Assembly (NCBI GenBank): GCA_946478845.1
Contig: CAMLDI010000013.1
Span: 1-64,000, forward strand
DNA length: 64,000 nucleotides
Source: an uncultured Paenibacillaceae bacterium
GTDB lineage: Bacteria; Bacillota; Bacilli; Aneurinibacillales; Aneurinibacillaceae
Reading direction: 5' to 3'
The translations under genes and the position numbers were made by a program. Below, one piece after another: positions 1-8,089 of the stretch. Numbering within the stretch: the first letter of the stretch is position 1; each line of letters starts with the position of its first letter. The notes beneath the pieces were generated by a model. The model worked only from the letters and a program-made list of their open reading frames with translations, had not been told where the DNA came from and did no database searches.

Positions 1-16
1 AGCTCTTGCGAGCTAT

Positions 17-100
17 CTGAGCAAAGGGGATAAAGGCGAAAAGGAGCGCCATCCCCCAGCTCTTGCGAGCTATCTGAGTAAAGGGGATAAAGGTGAAAAG
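17..100 (+). repeat. Tandem pair of a dispersed intergenic repeat
   Basis: Two copies, 17-43 and 74-100, lie exactly 57 bp apart. Each starts CTGAG and carries the core AAAGGGGATAAAGG followed by (C/T)GAAAAG. Each is preceded by the small hairpin AGCTC-TTGC-GAGCT (positions 1-14 and 58-71). The same core recurs in gene-free DNA at 1293-1327, 49822-49973, 52453-52530, 58519-58546 and 62278-62361. The stretch 1-183 holds no gene that I can support, only this pair, a C-rich segment at 102-130 and the spoIID promoter region. The function is unknown. Confidence 0.75.
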
Positions 101-131
101 GGCCGCCCCCCTCCACCACCCCAACCCCACT

Positions 132-161
132 ATCATAATTTAACCTGTCCAACCATATTCT
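132..161 (+). promoter_or_regulatory. Candidate sigma-E-type promoter of spoIID
   Basis: A TCATAATT box (133-140) is followed after 13 bases by CATATTCT (154-161). This resembles the mother-cell sigma-E pattern (ATA-containing -35, CATA-type -10). spoIID is a sigma-E gene in Bacillus subtilis. The same geometry is seen before spoIIID at 2143-2171, which supports both calls. It was read by eye only. Confidence 0.45.
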
Positions 162-201
162 ATATAGAGTAGATTGTCCAATAATGTACCAGGAGGGGGA
201 T

Positions 202-1260
202 ATGAAACGATATATCCTAGCAGGAGTCGGGGCTTTAGTAATTACGGTGTTGATTGTGCCAACCATCCTTGTTTTTCTCTATCCGGGGAAATCACAGGAA
301 GTTCAATCCTTGAAAAACATCATTACATCGGCAGCATCAGGCATTGGGGGAAAGAAGACAAGCCAGGTCAAAAAAGCAGTTCCTTTTACAGTGAAAGTGT
401 ATCGCAACAAAATGAAAAAAATAGACGAAGTTCAATTAGAAGACTATATAGTAGGGGTTGTAGCGGCAGAAATGCCGGCTGATTTCGAACTGGAAGCCTT
501 AAAAGCCCAGGCCCTGGCAGCCCGCACCTACACGGTGCAGCGCATTGTCAAAGGGGACTTTGACGATGTTCCCCAGGGAGCCCATGTTATTGATACGGTG
601 AAAAATCAGGTATACATGGATCCGGAACAGCGGATTAAAACCTGGGGCGTGGATTACAGCTGGAAAGAAGAGAAAATCCAGCAGGCCGTAAAAGAAACCG
701 CCGGGGATGTTCTCACCTATAACGGCCAGCCCATTGAAGCCGCCTTCTTTTCCACTGGCAACGGGTACACAGAAAACGCAGAAGATTACTGGGGAGGGCA
801 ATATGTGCCATATCTGCGCAGCGTTACAGTGCCCTGGGACAAGGAATCCCCCAAATACCAGGTCACCGTCTCCTTATCCTTAAGTGAATTTGAGCGGAAA
901 CTGAATACCCGCATTTCCCGTGCCGCCCTGACCCAGGGCAACCAGAACCAGAACCAAACTCCTTCCTGGGTCAACGTCCTCTCCTATTCCCAGGGGAAAC
1001 GGGTCAGCCAGGTACAGGTAGGGGACAAAAAGTTCAGCGGCCGCCAGGTCCGTGAAAAGCTAGGCCTGAATTCCTCCCAGTTTGCTATTTCCTATCGAAA
1101 TAGCCAGGTGATTATTCAAACCACAGGCTATGGCCATGGGGTGGGCATGAGCCAGTATGGGGCGAACGGCATGGCCAAAGAAGGGAAAACCGCCGAGGAA
1201 ATTGTGAAGTATTTCTATAAAGGAATCGAGATTCAAAACGCGGAAAAATACCTGAAATAA
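202..1260 (+). CDS. spoIID: Stage II sporulation protein D (lytic transglycosylase)
   Basis: SpoIID cleaves peptidoglycan glycan strands at the engulfing septum during sporulation, working with SpoIIM and SpoIIP in the mother-cell membrane. The 352-residue product has one N-terminal membrane anchor (about residues 4-28). It carries the SpoIID/LytB motif AAEMPADFELEALKAQALAA, in which the Glu near residue 90 matches the position of the catalytic Glu in B. subtilis. A C-terminal block GYGHGVGMSQYGA is also present. I chose ATG 202 over ATG 184 because AGGAGGGG (191-198) sits directly before it. It precedes spoIIQ, spoIIID and mbl, the order commonly found in Bacillales. A sigma-E-like promoter lies upstream. 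Confidence 0.96.
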   Translation: MKRYILAGVGALVITVLIVPTILVFLYPGKSQEVQSLKNIITSAASGIGGKKTSQVKKAVPFTVKVYRNKMKKIDEVQLEDYIVGVVAAEMPADFELEALKAQALAARTYTVQRIVKGDFDDVPQGAHVIDTVKNQVYMDPEQRIKTWGVDYSWKEEKIQQAVKETAGDVLTYNGQPIEAAFFSTGNGYTENAEDYWGGQYVPYLRSVTVPWDKESPKYQVTVSLSLSEFERKLNTRISRAALTQGNQNQNQTPSWVNVLSYSQGKRVSQVQVGDKKFSGRQVREKLGLNSSQFAISYRNSQVIIQTTGYGHGVGMSQYGANGMAKEGKTAEEIVKYFYKGIEIQNAEKYLK

Positions 1261-1292
1261 TTTTCTAAATAATCTAATTCATATGTTTATTT

Positions 1293-1327
1293 CACCTTTA
1301 TCCTGTCAACAATGGGGGATAAAGGTG
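1293..1327 (+). promoter_or_regulatory. Hairpin covering the spoIIQ ribosome site
   Basis: A perfect 11 bp inverted repeat pairs CACCTTTATCC (1293-1303) with GGATAAAGGTG (1317-1327) across a 13-base loop. The right arm is a copy of the dispersed repeat core and also contains the AAAGGTGG Shine-Dalgarno sequence for spoIIQ (ATG 1338). In RNA the left arm would hide the ribosome site. Whether this regulates translation is inference; the pairing itself is seen. Confidence 0.6.
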
Positions 1328-1337
1328 GTGAAAATCA

Positions 1338-2081
1338 ATGAGTGAAGATAATAAAAGCAAAAACCAGGCACCTGTTAAAAAACTTCCTACAGGTGGTTGG
1401 AAGCGAATCTTCCGCAAAAAATGGGTCTTTCCGGCTATGTACATGGGGGCAGCAGCTATTATTCTTGCCTTTATCATGTGGTACCAAAACAACAACGACT
1501 TTTCTTTCACCAAAGACCAATATGACGTAACACAGAACAAGGCAGACCAACAAAACCCTGCCAGTGATACGGTGGGACAAAGTGAGCAGAAGAGCATCCC
1601 TGTGAATAGTGGGGACAAACCCCTTACCTGGCCTGTGAAACCGGAAGTGGCTACGGAAACAATTATGGGATTCTTTGATGATACAGCTGACAAGAAAGCT
1701 CAAGAAGCTGCTTTAATCCAGTATGAAAATTCTTACTGGCCAAATAGCGGAATTGCGATTGCTGCAAAAGACAAAAAGGCTTTTGAAGTAGTAGCTTCCG
1801 CACCTGGTAAAGTAATTAAAGCGGAAAAAGATCCAATGATGGGTTATCAAGTGGAAATCCAGCATGAAAACGGATTGGTCACTGTTTACTCTAGCCTTGA
1901 AGATGCAAGTGTTAAAGAAGGTGAAAACGTAGAAACCGGCTCCCTCATCGGTCTTGCTGGCAGAAGCGTTTTAGAGAAGAACCTTGGCGTACACTTACAC
2001 TTTGAAGTCCGTAAAAACGGTGAGCCCGTTTCTCCAGAAAATTTTCTGGCTAAAGCAGGAGAAGCTCCCACTGCAAAATAG
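1338..2081 (+). CDS. spoIIQ: Stage II sporulation protein SpoIIQ (M23-like)
   Basis: SpoIIQ is the forespore half of the SpoIIQ-SpoIIIAH channel that joins forespore and mother cell. The 247-residue protein has a basic cytoplasmic N-terminus, one membrane segment (about residues 34-51) and a C-terminal LytM/M23 fold with the HLHFEV motif. In the first zinc-binding motif, where active M23 enzymes have HxGxD, this protein reads NSGIA, so both the His and the Asp are missing. An enzymatically inactive scaffold is likely; B. subtilis SpoIIQ also lacks the first His. The ribosome site AAAGGTGG lies inside a hairpin at 1293-1327. A strong terminator follows. Confidence 0.94.
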   Translation: MSEDNKSKNQAPVKKLPTGGWKRIFRKKWVFPAMYMGAAAIILAFIMWYQNNNDFSFTKDQYDVTQNKADQQNPASDTVGQSEQKSIPVNSGDKPLTWPVKPEVATETIMGFFDDTADKKAQEAALIQYENSYWPNSGIAIAAKDKKAFEVVASAPGKVIKAEKDPMMGYQVEIQHENGLVTVYSSLEDASVKEGENVETGSLIGLAGRSVLEKNLGVHLHFEVRKNGEPVSPENFLAKAGEAPTAK

Positions 2082-2105
2082 CACATTCTTAAGAAAAATT
2101 GAAAA

Positions 2106-2143
2106 AAAGGCTGAATAGGACTTGCTATTCAGCCTTTTTTTCT
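2106..2143 (+). terminator. Intrinsic terminator after spoIIQ
   Basis: A 13 bp perfect stem (2106-2118 with 2125-2137, core GGCTGAATAG/CTATTCAGCC) has a 6-base loop. It is followed by a T run to 2141. Confidence 0.92.
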
Positions 2144-2171
2144 CATATATGCCCAGACGCCTCAATATACT
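2143..2171 (+). promoter_or_regulatory. Candidate sigma-E-type promoter of spoIIID
   Basis: TCATATAT (2143-2150) is followed after 13 bases by AATATACT (2164-2171), the same spacing as before spoIID. spoIIID is a known sigma-E gene. The match to the -10 consensus is partial. Confidence 0.4.
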
Positions 2172-2204
2172 GTATCAGACTACTTGTGTTAGGAGGCGAA
2201 GGGT

Positions 2205-2498
2205 GTGCACGATTACATCAAAGAACGAACCATCAAGATTGGACATTACATTATCGAAACCCGCAACACGGTTCGTAAGATTGCCAAGGAGTTTGGTGTG
2301 TCCAAAAGCACGGTACACAAGGATTTAACCGAGAGATTGCCGGAAATTAACCCGGAATTGGCCAATGAGGTCAAAGAAATACTTGAGTATCATAAGTCTG
2401 TGCGTCACCTGAGGGGTGGGGAAGCCACTAAAATTAAATATAAAAGGAAAACGAAAACGCTGGTGGGGAAAGAAAAGGAAGCAGAGGGTCTTGCTTAA
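2205..2498 (+). CDS. spoIIID: Sporulation transcription regulator SpoIIID
   Basis: SpoIIID is a small DNA-binding protein that activates and represses mother-cell genes after sigma-E. The 97-residue product has the family start HDYIKERTIKIGHYIIETR and a helix-turn-helix (about residues 25-45, TVRKIAKEFGVSKSTVHKDL). It ends in the basic C-terminal tail that contributes to DNA binding in the family. GTG 2205 is chosen because AGGAGG (2191-2196) lies 8 bases upstream. The C-terminus is rich in Lys and slightly longer than I recall for B. subtilis. It stands between a terminator and the separately promoted mbl. Confidence 0.97.
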   Translation: MHDYIKERTIKIGHYIIETRNTVRKIAKEFGVSKSTVHKDLTERLPEINPELANEVKEILEYHKSVRHLRGGEATKIKYKRKTKTLVGKEKEAEGLA

Positions 2499-2510
2499 AA
2501 GAAAAACTCC

Positions 2511-2539
2511 TTGTTGTCTTATCAAATGAATAGTACAAT
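2511..2539 (+). promoter_or_regulatory. SigA-type promoter of mbl
   Basis: TTGTTG (2511-2516) and TACAAT (2534-2539) are separated by exactly 17 bases. They lie 38 bases before the mbl start, whose ribosome site AGGGAGGA follows. This implies that mbl is expressed independently of spoIIID. Confidence 0.65.
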
Positions 2540-2576
2540 TATCAGATGAAACACAGTTGTACAGGGAGGACCTAAC

Positions 2577-3593
2577 ATGTTGGGCAAAGATATCGGAATT
2601 GATTTAGGAACGGCTAATGTACTGATTTATGTTAAAGGACGCGGTGTAGTACTTGATGAACCGTCTGTGGTTGCCATTGATAGTCAGACGCGCAAAGTGC
2701 TTGCCGTAGGTGAGGAAGCACGGCGCATGGTTGGCCGTACACCAGGAAATATTGTAGCTATTCGTCCCCTTCGTGACGGGGTGATTGCGGACTTCGAAAT
2801 TACCGAAATCATGTTAAATCACTTTATTTCTAAAGTTGGCGTCAAAGGATTCATGGCTCGCCCACGGATTTTAATCTGTACGCCAACCAATATCACCTCC
2901 GTCGAACAAAAAGCCATTAGAGAAGCAGCTGAAAAATGCGGCGCCCGGGAAGTATTCCTGGAAGAAGAACCGAAAGTTGCGGCAGTTGGTGCCGGAATGG
3001 AAATTTTCCAACCTTATGGAAATATGGTCGTGGACATGGGCGGTGGAACAACCGATGTTGCCGTGCTTTCCATGGGAGACATCGTCACCGCCTCTTCCAT
3101 CAAAATGGCTGGGGACAAGTGTGATACGGCCATCATGAAATACATCAAAGACAAATTTAAATTATTAATCGGTGAACGGACAGCGGAAGAAATCAAAATT
3201 ACCATTGGTACCGTATTTAAAGGCTCCCGCCAGGACGAAATCGATATTCGTGGACGGGACATGGTATCCGGCTTGCCGCAAACCATTACCATTACTTCTG
3301 AAGAAGTATGTGAAGCCCTTGAAGAAGTGGCCTCTGCGGTTGTACTTGCTTCCAAAACAGTTCTGGAACGCACACCTCCAGAATTGTCAGCAGATATAAT
3401 TGACCGTGGCGTCATGTTAACAGGGGGTGGCGCTCTTCTTCATGGCATTGATCGCCTCCTTTCCGAGGAATTAAAGGTTCCTGTAATGGTTGCGGAAAAT
3501 CCAATGGAATGTGTAGCCCTGGGGACAGGTGTTATGCTGGAGAATTTGGACAAGTCACCGCAAAAACGTTCTAAAATGAAGATTTTTGGTTAG
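2577..3593 (+). CDS. mbl: Rod-shape actin homologue Mbl
   Basis: Mbl is a membrane-associated MreB-family actin that guides lateral-wall synthesis. The 338-residue protein has the normal family length. It shows the phosphate-1 loop DLGTANVLIYVKGRG, the phosphate-2 motif MVVDMGGGTTDVAVLS and the adenosine motif LTGGGALLHGIDRLL. The paralogue choice (Mbl rather than MreB or MreBH) rests on its position directly after spoIIID, as in B. subtilis, and on the absence of mreCD. It has its own promoter at 2511-2539. Confidence 0.95.
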   Translation: MLGKDIGIDLGTANVLIYVKGRGVVLDEPSVVAIDSQTRKVLAVGEEARRMVGRTPGNIVAIRPLRDGVIADFEITEIMLNHFISKVGVKGFMARPRILICTPTNITSVEQKAIREAAEKCGAREVFLEEEPKVAAVGAGMEIFQPYGNMVVDMGGGTTDVAVLSMGDIVTASSIKMAGDKCDTAIMKYIKDKFKLLIGERTAEEIKITIGTVFKGSRQDEIDIRGRDMVSGLPQTITITSEEVCEALEEVASAVVLASKTVLERTPPELSADIIDRGVMLTGGGALLHGIDRLLSEELKVPVMVAENPMECVALGTGVMLENLDKSPQKRSKMKIFG

Positions 3594-3682
3594 CCTTTAA
3601 TTGTTCCGATGTTTTTGCCGGGCAAGTTAGGAAGGAAGCTGAATTTATTAAAATCGTAAGAAACTGGGGTTGATGAAAGTCC

Positions 3683-4087
3683 ATGAAACAAGAAAGTATG
3701 CCTGTGGAACAAGACGGAATGGCTCTTGCAGCGGAGGCTCCTGTTCTTGATGCTGAGGATACACCGAAAGTGGATGAGAGCACTCCTACAGAAGGAACCA
3801 CTGATGCAGAGGCTCTTGCTGCACCTGCGCCAGCAAAGGAAACTGAAGAAATAGAACATATAGAACATATAGAAGAGCCTGCCCCGGCAGAGGCTAAGAA
3901 AACCAACCTTTTTAGAAAAGTATGGGCTGTATTAATTGATAAAGCAGAGTTCACTGTACCTTTATTATTTGTCTTTTCCCTTGTGATAGGGTTAATAATA
4001 GGATTCAGTGTCCTTGGAGACGGTCCAGTTTCAGACGTCTTTAATCCGGAAACATGGACCCATATCGTGAAACTCATATTCGGATAG
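3683..4087 (+). CDS. EpuA-like small membrane protein (RNA polymerase subunit beta family name)
   Basis: The 134-residue protein has a long acidic, Ala/Pro/Glu-rich N-terminal tail (about 1-75). A basic segment (AKKTNLFRKVW) and a single membrane helix (about 94-113) follow near the C-terminus. This layout matches the EpuA family, often annotated as DNA-directed RNA polymerase subunit beta and usually found after mreB/mbl or murA in Bacillales. The molecular function is not established. An in-frame TGA just upstream (3671-3673) leaves ATG 3683 as the first start, with only a distant GGGG as ribosome site. The repeat IEHIEHIEE is a small local duplication. Confidence 0.75.
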   Translation: MKQESMPVEQDGMALAAEAPVLDAEDTPKVDESTPTEGTTDAEALAAPAPAKETEEIEHIEHIEEPAPAEAKKTNLFRKVWAVLIDKAEFTVPLLFVFSLVIGLIIGFSVLGDGPVSDVFNPETWTHIVKLIFG

Positions 4088-4100
4088 GAGAGATCAAAAC

Positions 4101-4598
4101 GTGGATAATCAAAAAATCCGAGAGCTTCTGCATATCTTAGAGCAGAATAGTCGCCGTTCTCCTGAAACCATTGCAACGATGCTCGAAGTATCCGTAGAAG
4201 AGGTTAAGGAGACCATACAGAAATTAGAAGAAGAAAAAACCATTATTAAATACCCGGCCATCGTAAACTGGGACAAAGTAGAACACAATGGCATTGTTTA
4301 TGCCATGATTGATGTAAAAGTAACCCCGAAGCGGGATGTAGGTTTTGATGATATTGCAGAACGGATTTACCGTTTCCCGGAAGTGCAATCTGTGTATTTA
4401 ATGTCCGGGGCGTATGATCTTTCGGTTGTAGTAGTAGGGAAATCGATGCGGGATGTAGCAAGTTTTGTATCTGCGAAATTATCTACGTTGGATTCTGTGC
4501 TTTCCACCGCAACTCATTTTATTCTCAAAAAATACAAGCATGATGGCGTGATTTTAGAGAAGCCAGATGATGATAAACGGATGGTTGTATCACCATGA
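4101..4598 (+). CDS. Lrp/AsnC-family transcription regulator
   Basis: This is a 165-residue feast/famine regulator. It has an N-terminal winged helix (about 1-55, with the SPETIATMLEVSVEEV recognition region) and a C-terminal RAM/AsnC effector domain (about 65-145, ending VLSTATHFILKKYK). GTG 4101 is preceded by AGGAG (4086-4090). Its last four bases overlap the start of the aminotransferase gene (ATGA), so the two are translationally coupled. The pair matches the B. subtilis yugG-yugH (alaR-alaT) arrangement. I therefore infer that it senses an amino acid, probably alanine, and controls its own operon. Confidence 0.88.
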   Translation: MDNQKIRELLHILEQNSRRSPETIATMLEVSVEEVKETIQKLEEEKTIIKYPAIVNWDKVEHNGIVYAMIDVKVTPKRDVGFDDIAERIYRFPEVQSVYLMSGAYDLSVVVVGKSMRDVASFVSAKLSTLDSVLSTATHFILKKYKHDGVILEKPDDDKRMVVSP

Positions 4599-5794
4599 GC
4601 CAGTCATCTACACCAATTACGAAACCTACTACTTTCAATCCAAGATTGTCTCGCATCATTCAGGAAATTCCCCCTTCAGGGATTCGCAAATATTTTGATT
4701 TAGCTTCCACGATGGAAGGGGTTATCTCTTTAGGAGTAGGGGAACCGGATTTTGTAACCCCATGGAACGTGAGAGAAGCGGGCATTAGTTCTTTGGAACG
4801 GGGCTTTACTTCCTACACATCCAACAGTGGGATGATTGAATTAAGGGAAGAGATTTGCCGTTATTTATCTGATAATTTCCAGACCCACTATGACCCGGCA
4901 AAAGAAGTAGTGATTACCGTGGGCGCCAGCGAGGGAATCGACCTGGCCATTCGTTCCATTGTGGATCCTGGGGACGAAGTGCTCATTGTTGAACCCTGTT
5001 ATGTGTCCTATGACCCGGTCATCCGCATGGCTGGCGCGGTTCCAGTCACCATTCAAACCACGTTGGAAAACAACTTTACCTTGACCCCTGAGGCTCTGGA
5101 AGCAAAAATTACCCCTCGCACAAAAGGGTTAATCTTCTGTTTCCCTAACAATCCTACCGGATCAATTATGACCCAGGAAGAATTGAAGGCCATTGCCCAG
5201 GTGGCGAAACGCCATAATCTAATTGTGATTTCCGATGAAATTTATGCGGAACTGACCTATGATGGAAAACACAGCAGCATTGCTGCCTTACCGGGCATGA
5301 AAGAGCGGACCATTGTTCTTTCCGGATTTTCTAAATCCTTTGCTATGACCGGGTGGCGCATTGGGTATGCCGCAGGCCCAGAGGATATACTCCAGGCCAT
5401 GTTGAAATTGCATCAATACACCATGCTCTGTGCTCCCATTACCGCACAAATTGCCGCAACGGAAGCATTGCGCCATGGCATGGAGTCCAAAGACCGTATG
5501 GTGGAAAGCTACCGCCAGCGCCGAAATTTCGTGGTAAAAGCCTTTGAACAAATTGGATTGACCTGCCATACCCCAAAAGGGGCCTTCTATGCCTTCCCCT
5601 GTATATCCAATACAGGCATAAGTGCAGAGGAATTCGCGGAACAATTGATTCTCGATCAAAAAGTTGCCGTGGTTCCCGGCCATGTCTTCGGGGAAAGCGG
5701 AAGAAACCATATCCGTTGTTCTTATGCCACGTCCATGGACAACCTGGAAATGGCCATCGACCGCATGGATAAATTCTTAGCAAAACATCGTTAA
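4595..5794 (+). CDS. Class I/II PLP-dependent aminotransferase (AlaT/YugH-like)
   Basis: The 399-residue fold-type I aminotransferase matches the family length. Visible motifs are GVGEPDF near the N-terminus, CFPNNPTGS, SDEIYAEL and the PLP-lysine segment SGFSKSFAMTGWRIGY. An Arg for the substrate carboxylate lies in NHIRCSYA near the end. B. subtilis YugH/AlaT, in the same pairing with an Lrp regulator, is an alanine transaminase; aspartate or aromatic substrates remain possible. It overlaps the regulator by 4 bp and is closed by a terminator at 5809-5846. Confidence 0.88.
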   Translation: MSQSSTPITKPTTFNPRLSRIIQEIPPSGIRKYFDLASTMEGVISLGVGEPDFVTPWNVREAGISSLERGFTSYTSNSGMIELREEICRYLSDNFQTHYDPAKEVVITVGASEGIDLAIRSIVDPGDEVLIVEPCYVSYDPVIRMAGAVPVTIQTTLENNFTLTPEALEAKITPRTKGLIFCFPNNPTGSIMTQEELKAIAQVAKRHNLIVISDEIYAELTYDGKHSSIAALPGMKERTIVLSGFSKSFAMTGWRIGYAAGPEDILQAMLKLHQYTMLCAPITAQIAATEALRHGMESKDRMVESYRQRRNFVVKAFEQIGLTCHTPKGAFYAFPCISNTGISAEEFAEQLILDQKVAVVPGHVFGESGRNHIRCSYATSMDNLEMAIDRMDKFLAKHR

Positions 5795-5808
5795 TCAGAA
5801 AAAATATG

Positions 5809-5846
5809 AAACCGGAGTTTCCTATCAGGGACTCCGGTTTTTTACA
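5809..5846 (+). terminator. Intrinsic terminator after the aminotransferase
   Basis: A 10 bp perfect stem, AAACCGGAGT (5809-5818) with ACTCCGGTTT (5831-5840), has a 12-base loop and a T-rich tail. Confidence 0.9.
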
Positions 5847-5910
5847 TTTTTTACCTTCCGAAAATATTATTATTTATAGTGAATTGTCATGAAAGGTAAT
5901 GATTTGTCCA

Positions 5911-5919
5911 TGGTATAGT
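5911..5919 (+). promoter_or_regulatory. Extended -10 element before the first LCP gene
   Basis: TGGTATAGT gives a TGn extension plus TATAGT (5914-5919). No good -35 is visible at 16-18 bases. The same ATGGTATAGT occurs before the second LCP gene (6994-7003). Confidence 0.4.
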
Positions 5920-5970
5920 TGAGATAGATAGACGGGAAATAATTTACTTTTTTGGCTAGGGGGGGTTCAT

Positions 5971-6966
5971 ATGGAAAAGGAACAAAAAACCATGAAGAAG
6001 GGCAAGGGAAAGTGGAAGACCATAGGATTTATACTCCTTGGCCTTTTCCTGTTGGCCGGGGGCTTTGGGATTTATGAATGGATCCAATTGAAATCAGTAA
6101 ATCCCGTGCAAAATGGACCTGTTAATGGGAATGAACCAAAAGATGAGCCAAAAGAAGAACCAGCCAATGGAGCAGTAAATGTCTTGTTATTGGGATCGGA
6201 TATAAGAAAAGATGGGGATTTAGGCCATACAGATGCCATAATCCTGGTCCGCCTTGATTTAAAGCAAAAGAAATATAACTTAATGAGCATTCCCCGGGAT
6301 ACAAGAGTGTATTTAGAAGGAGTAGGGAATACCAAACTCACCAGTGCCCACTATATGGTGCAATCCCAGAAAGGGATGCAAGGGGGAATCGATGAGATTA
6401 TAAAACAGGTACGGGCGTTAACAGGGGTAGAGGTGGACTATTATGTCGAAACAAGTTACTGGCGTTTTCAGGAGATTATTGATGCCCTTGGGGGAATTAC
6501 TATGAACCTCCCCTTTGATGTCACCTTCACCCATGCCTGGTACCCGGAAAATTTAAATAAAGTGATTCCCAAGGGAACTCATTTCCTTGATGGAGAAATG
6601 GTAACAGAGGTTGTTCATGAACGGTATTCTTTACCGGGAAATGATTTTGGCCGGCAACGGTTACATGCGGAAGCCCTTATAGGTCTGGCAAAAGCATTGG
6701 AAGATCCAAAAAACATCGCCAAATTGCCTGAACTTATCGAGTCATTTTCCAAGTTATTTATTGCCACCAATGTGACAAAAGAGGAAATGCTGCGAATTGC
6801 ATTAGCAGCAAAAGGATTTGAACCCTCCCAGGTGCAATACTTCCAGCTTCCCGGCAATGGCGTGAATGGGACTTATGATGATGCTTTAAAAGAGAACAAC
6901 TGGCAATTTGTGCCGGATAAAAATCAAATAAAACAAATTGTCAACGAACATTTCATTATTCCATAA
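5971..6966 (+). CDS. LytR-CpsA-Psr family wall-polymer ligase (copy 1)
   Basis: LCP proteins move undecaprenyl-linked polymers (teichoic acid, capsule, secondary wall polymer) onto peptidoglycan at the outer face of the membrane. The 331-residue protein has a Lys-rich cytoplasmic N-terminus, one membrane helix (about 16-34) and an extracellular LCP domain (about 65-235). Diagnostic motifs are LLLGSDIRKDGDLGHTDAI and MSIPRDTRV, with the conserved Asp and Arg residues for metal and pyrophosphate, and HERYSLPGNDFGRQRLHAE. ATG 5971 has a run of seven G bases as ribosome site. It is a close paralogue of the next gene and sits just before the EPS operon, so an EPS or capsule anchoring role is likely. 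Confidence 0.93.
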   Translation: MEKEQKTMKKGKGKWKTIGFILLGLFLLAGGFGIYEWIQLKSVNPVQNGPVNGNEPKDEPKEEPANGAVNVLLLGSDIRKDGDLGHTDAIILVRLDLKQKKYNLMSIPRDTRVYLEGVGNTKLTSAHYMVQSQKGMQGGIDEIIKQVRALTGVEVDYYVETSYWRFQEIIDALGGITMNLPFDVTFTHAWYPENLNKVIPKGTHFLDGEMVTEVVHERYSLPGNDFGRQRLHAEALIGLAKALEDPKNIAKLPELIESFSKLFIATNVTKEEMLRIALAAKGFEPSQVQYFQLPGNGVNGTYDDALKENNWQFVPDKNQIKQIVNEHFIIP

Positions 6967-6994
6967 ATTTTTTTATCCTACTTTCGAAGGGAAA

Positions 6995-7003
6995 TGGTAT
7001 AGT
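6995..7003 (+). promoter_or_regulatory. Extended -10 element before the second LCP gene
   Basis: TGGTATAGT is identical to the element at 5911-5919, about 60 bases before the start codon in both cases. It suggests that each paralogue has its own promoter that was duplicated with the gene. Confidence 0.4.
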
Positions 7004-7063
7004 AATAGAATAGAAAAATGATAGGGGGAAATCTCTCTCGTTTGGGTTGTTAGGGAGGAATTT

Positions 7064-8080
7064 ATGGAAAACGTACAAAAGAGCACCAAGAAAGGCAAAA
7101 GAAAGTGGAAAACCATAGGATTGATATTCCTTGGGCTTTTCCTGTTAGCAGGGGGTATTGCAATCTATGGATATAACAAATTAAAACCAGAAAATCACTT
7201 TCAAAGTGTTCCCGTTATGGGGGATGAGCCACGGGAAGTTCCTGCCAATGGGGTATTTAATGTCCTGCTTTTAGGTTCGGATACGAGGCAAAAAGGCGGA
7301 ATAGGCCATACGGATTCCATGATGCTTGTCCATGTGGATTTAAATAAAAAGAAATATAGCATGATGAGCATTCCCCGGGATACCAGGGTGTATGTAGATG
7401 GAATAGGGTATACCAAACTCACCAGTGCCCATTATATGCTCCAGTCCAAAAAAGGGGTACAGGCGGGAATTGAAGAAGTGGTTAAACAAATTAGTGAGTT
7501 AACCGACTTAGAAATCAACTATTACGCGGAAACAAGTTACTGGGGCTTCCAGGATATCATCAATTCCATCGGGGGAATTACCATGAATGTTCCCTTTGAT
7601 GTCACATTGACTCATGCCTGGTACCCGGAAAATGCCAATAAATTTATTCCTGCAGGCACCCATTCCTTTGATGGAAAAATGGTGACGGAAATTACCCATG
7701 AACGCTATTCTGTGCCTGGCACGGATTTTGGCAGGCAACGCCTGCAGGCTGAAGCCATTTTAGGCGCAGTAAGAGAACTGTCAGACCCGAAAAACATTTC
7801 TAAGCTGCCTGATATTATTAAAGCTTTTCCAAACTATTTAATTGCCACCAATGTGTCTGCAGAAGATATGTTGAGTTTAGCTTTTGCCGCAAAAGGCTTT
7901 AGCCGGGATCAGGTTGAATATTTCCAAATTCCTGGCAATGGCGTGAACGGAATCTATGATGATGCCCTCCAGGCAAACAACTGGCAATATGTGATCGACA
8001 AGGATCAATTGAAACAAATTGTTGATCAACATTTTACGGTGAAAGAAGAGACACCAGGGTCAGCGGCAAACCAACAATAA
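7064..8080 (+). CDS. LytR-CpsA-Psr family wall-polymer ligase (copy 2)
   Basis: This 338-residue protein is co-linear with the preceding LCP protein. It has the same Lys-rich start, membrane helix (about 15-34) and LCP domain with LLLGSDTRQKGGIGHTDSM, MSIPRDTRVYVDG and HERYSVPGTDFGRQRLQAE. The C-terminal GNGVNGIYDDAL block is shared as well. The copies arose by tandem duplication, as the upstream extended -10 is also duplicated. The ribosome site AGGGAGGA precedes ATG 7064. A perfect 42 bp palindrome closes the unit. Multiple LCP ligases with overlapping roles are usual in Bacillales. Confidence 0.93.
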   Translation: MENVQKSTKKGKRKWKTIGLIFLGLFLLAGGIAIYGYNKLKPENHFQSVPVMGDEPREVPANGVFNVLLLGSDTRQKGGIGHTDSMMLVHVDLNKKKYSMMSIPRDTRVYVDGIGYTKLTSAHYMLQSKKGVQAGIEEVVKQISELTDLEINYYAETSYWGFQDIINSIGGITMNVPFDVTLTHAWYPENANKFIPAGTHSFDGKMVTEITHERYSVPGTDFGRQRLQAEAILGAVRELSDPKNISKLPDIIKAFPNYLIATNVSAEDMLSLAFAAKGFSRDQVEYFQIPGNGVNGIYDDALQANNWQYVIDKDQLKQIVDQHFTVKEETPGSAANQQ

Positions 8081-8089
8081 ATAAATTAG

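Noticed and set aside
3014..3415. 133-codon reverse frame inside mbl
   Set aside because: Shadow of a highly conserved gene; Ser/Thr-rich and without a ribosome site.
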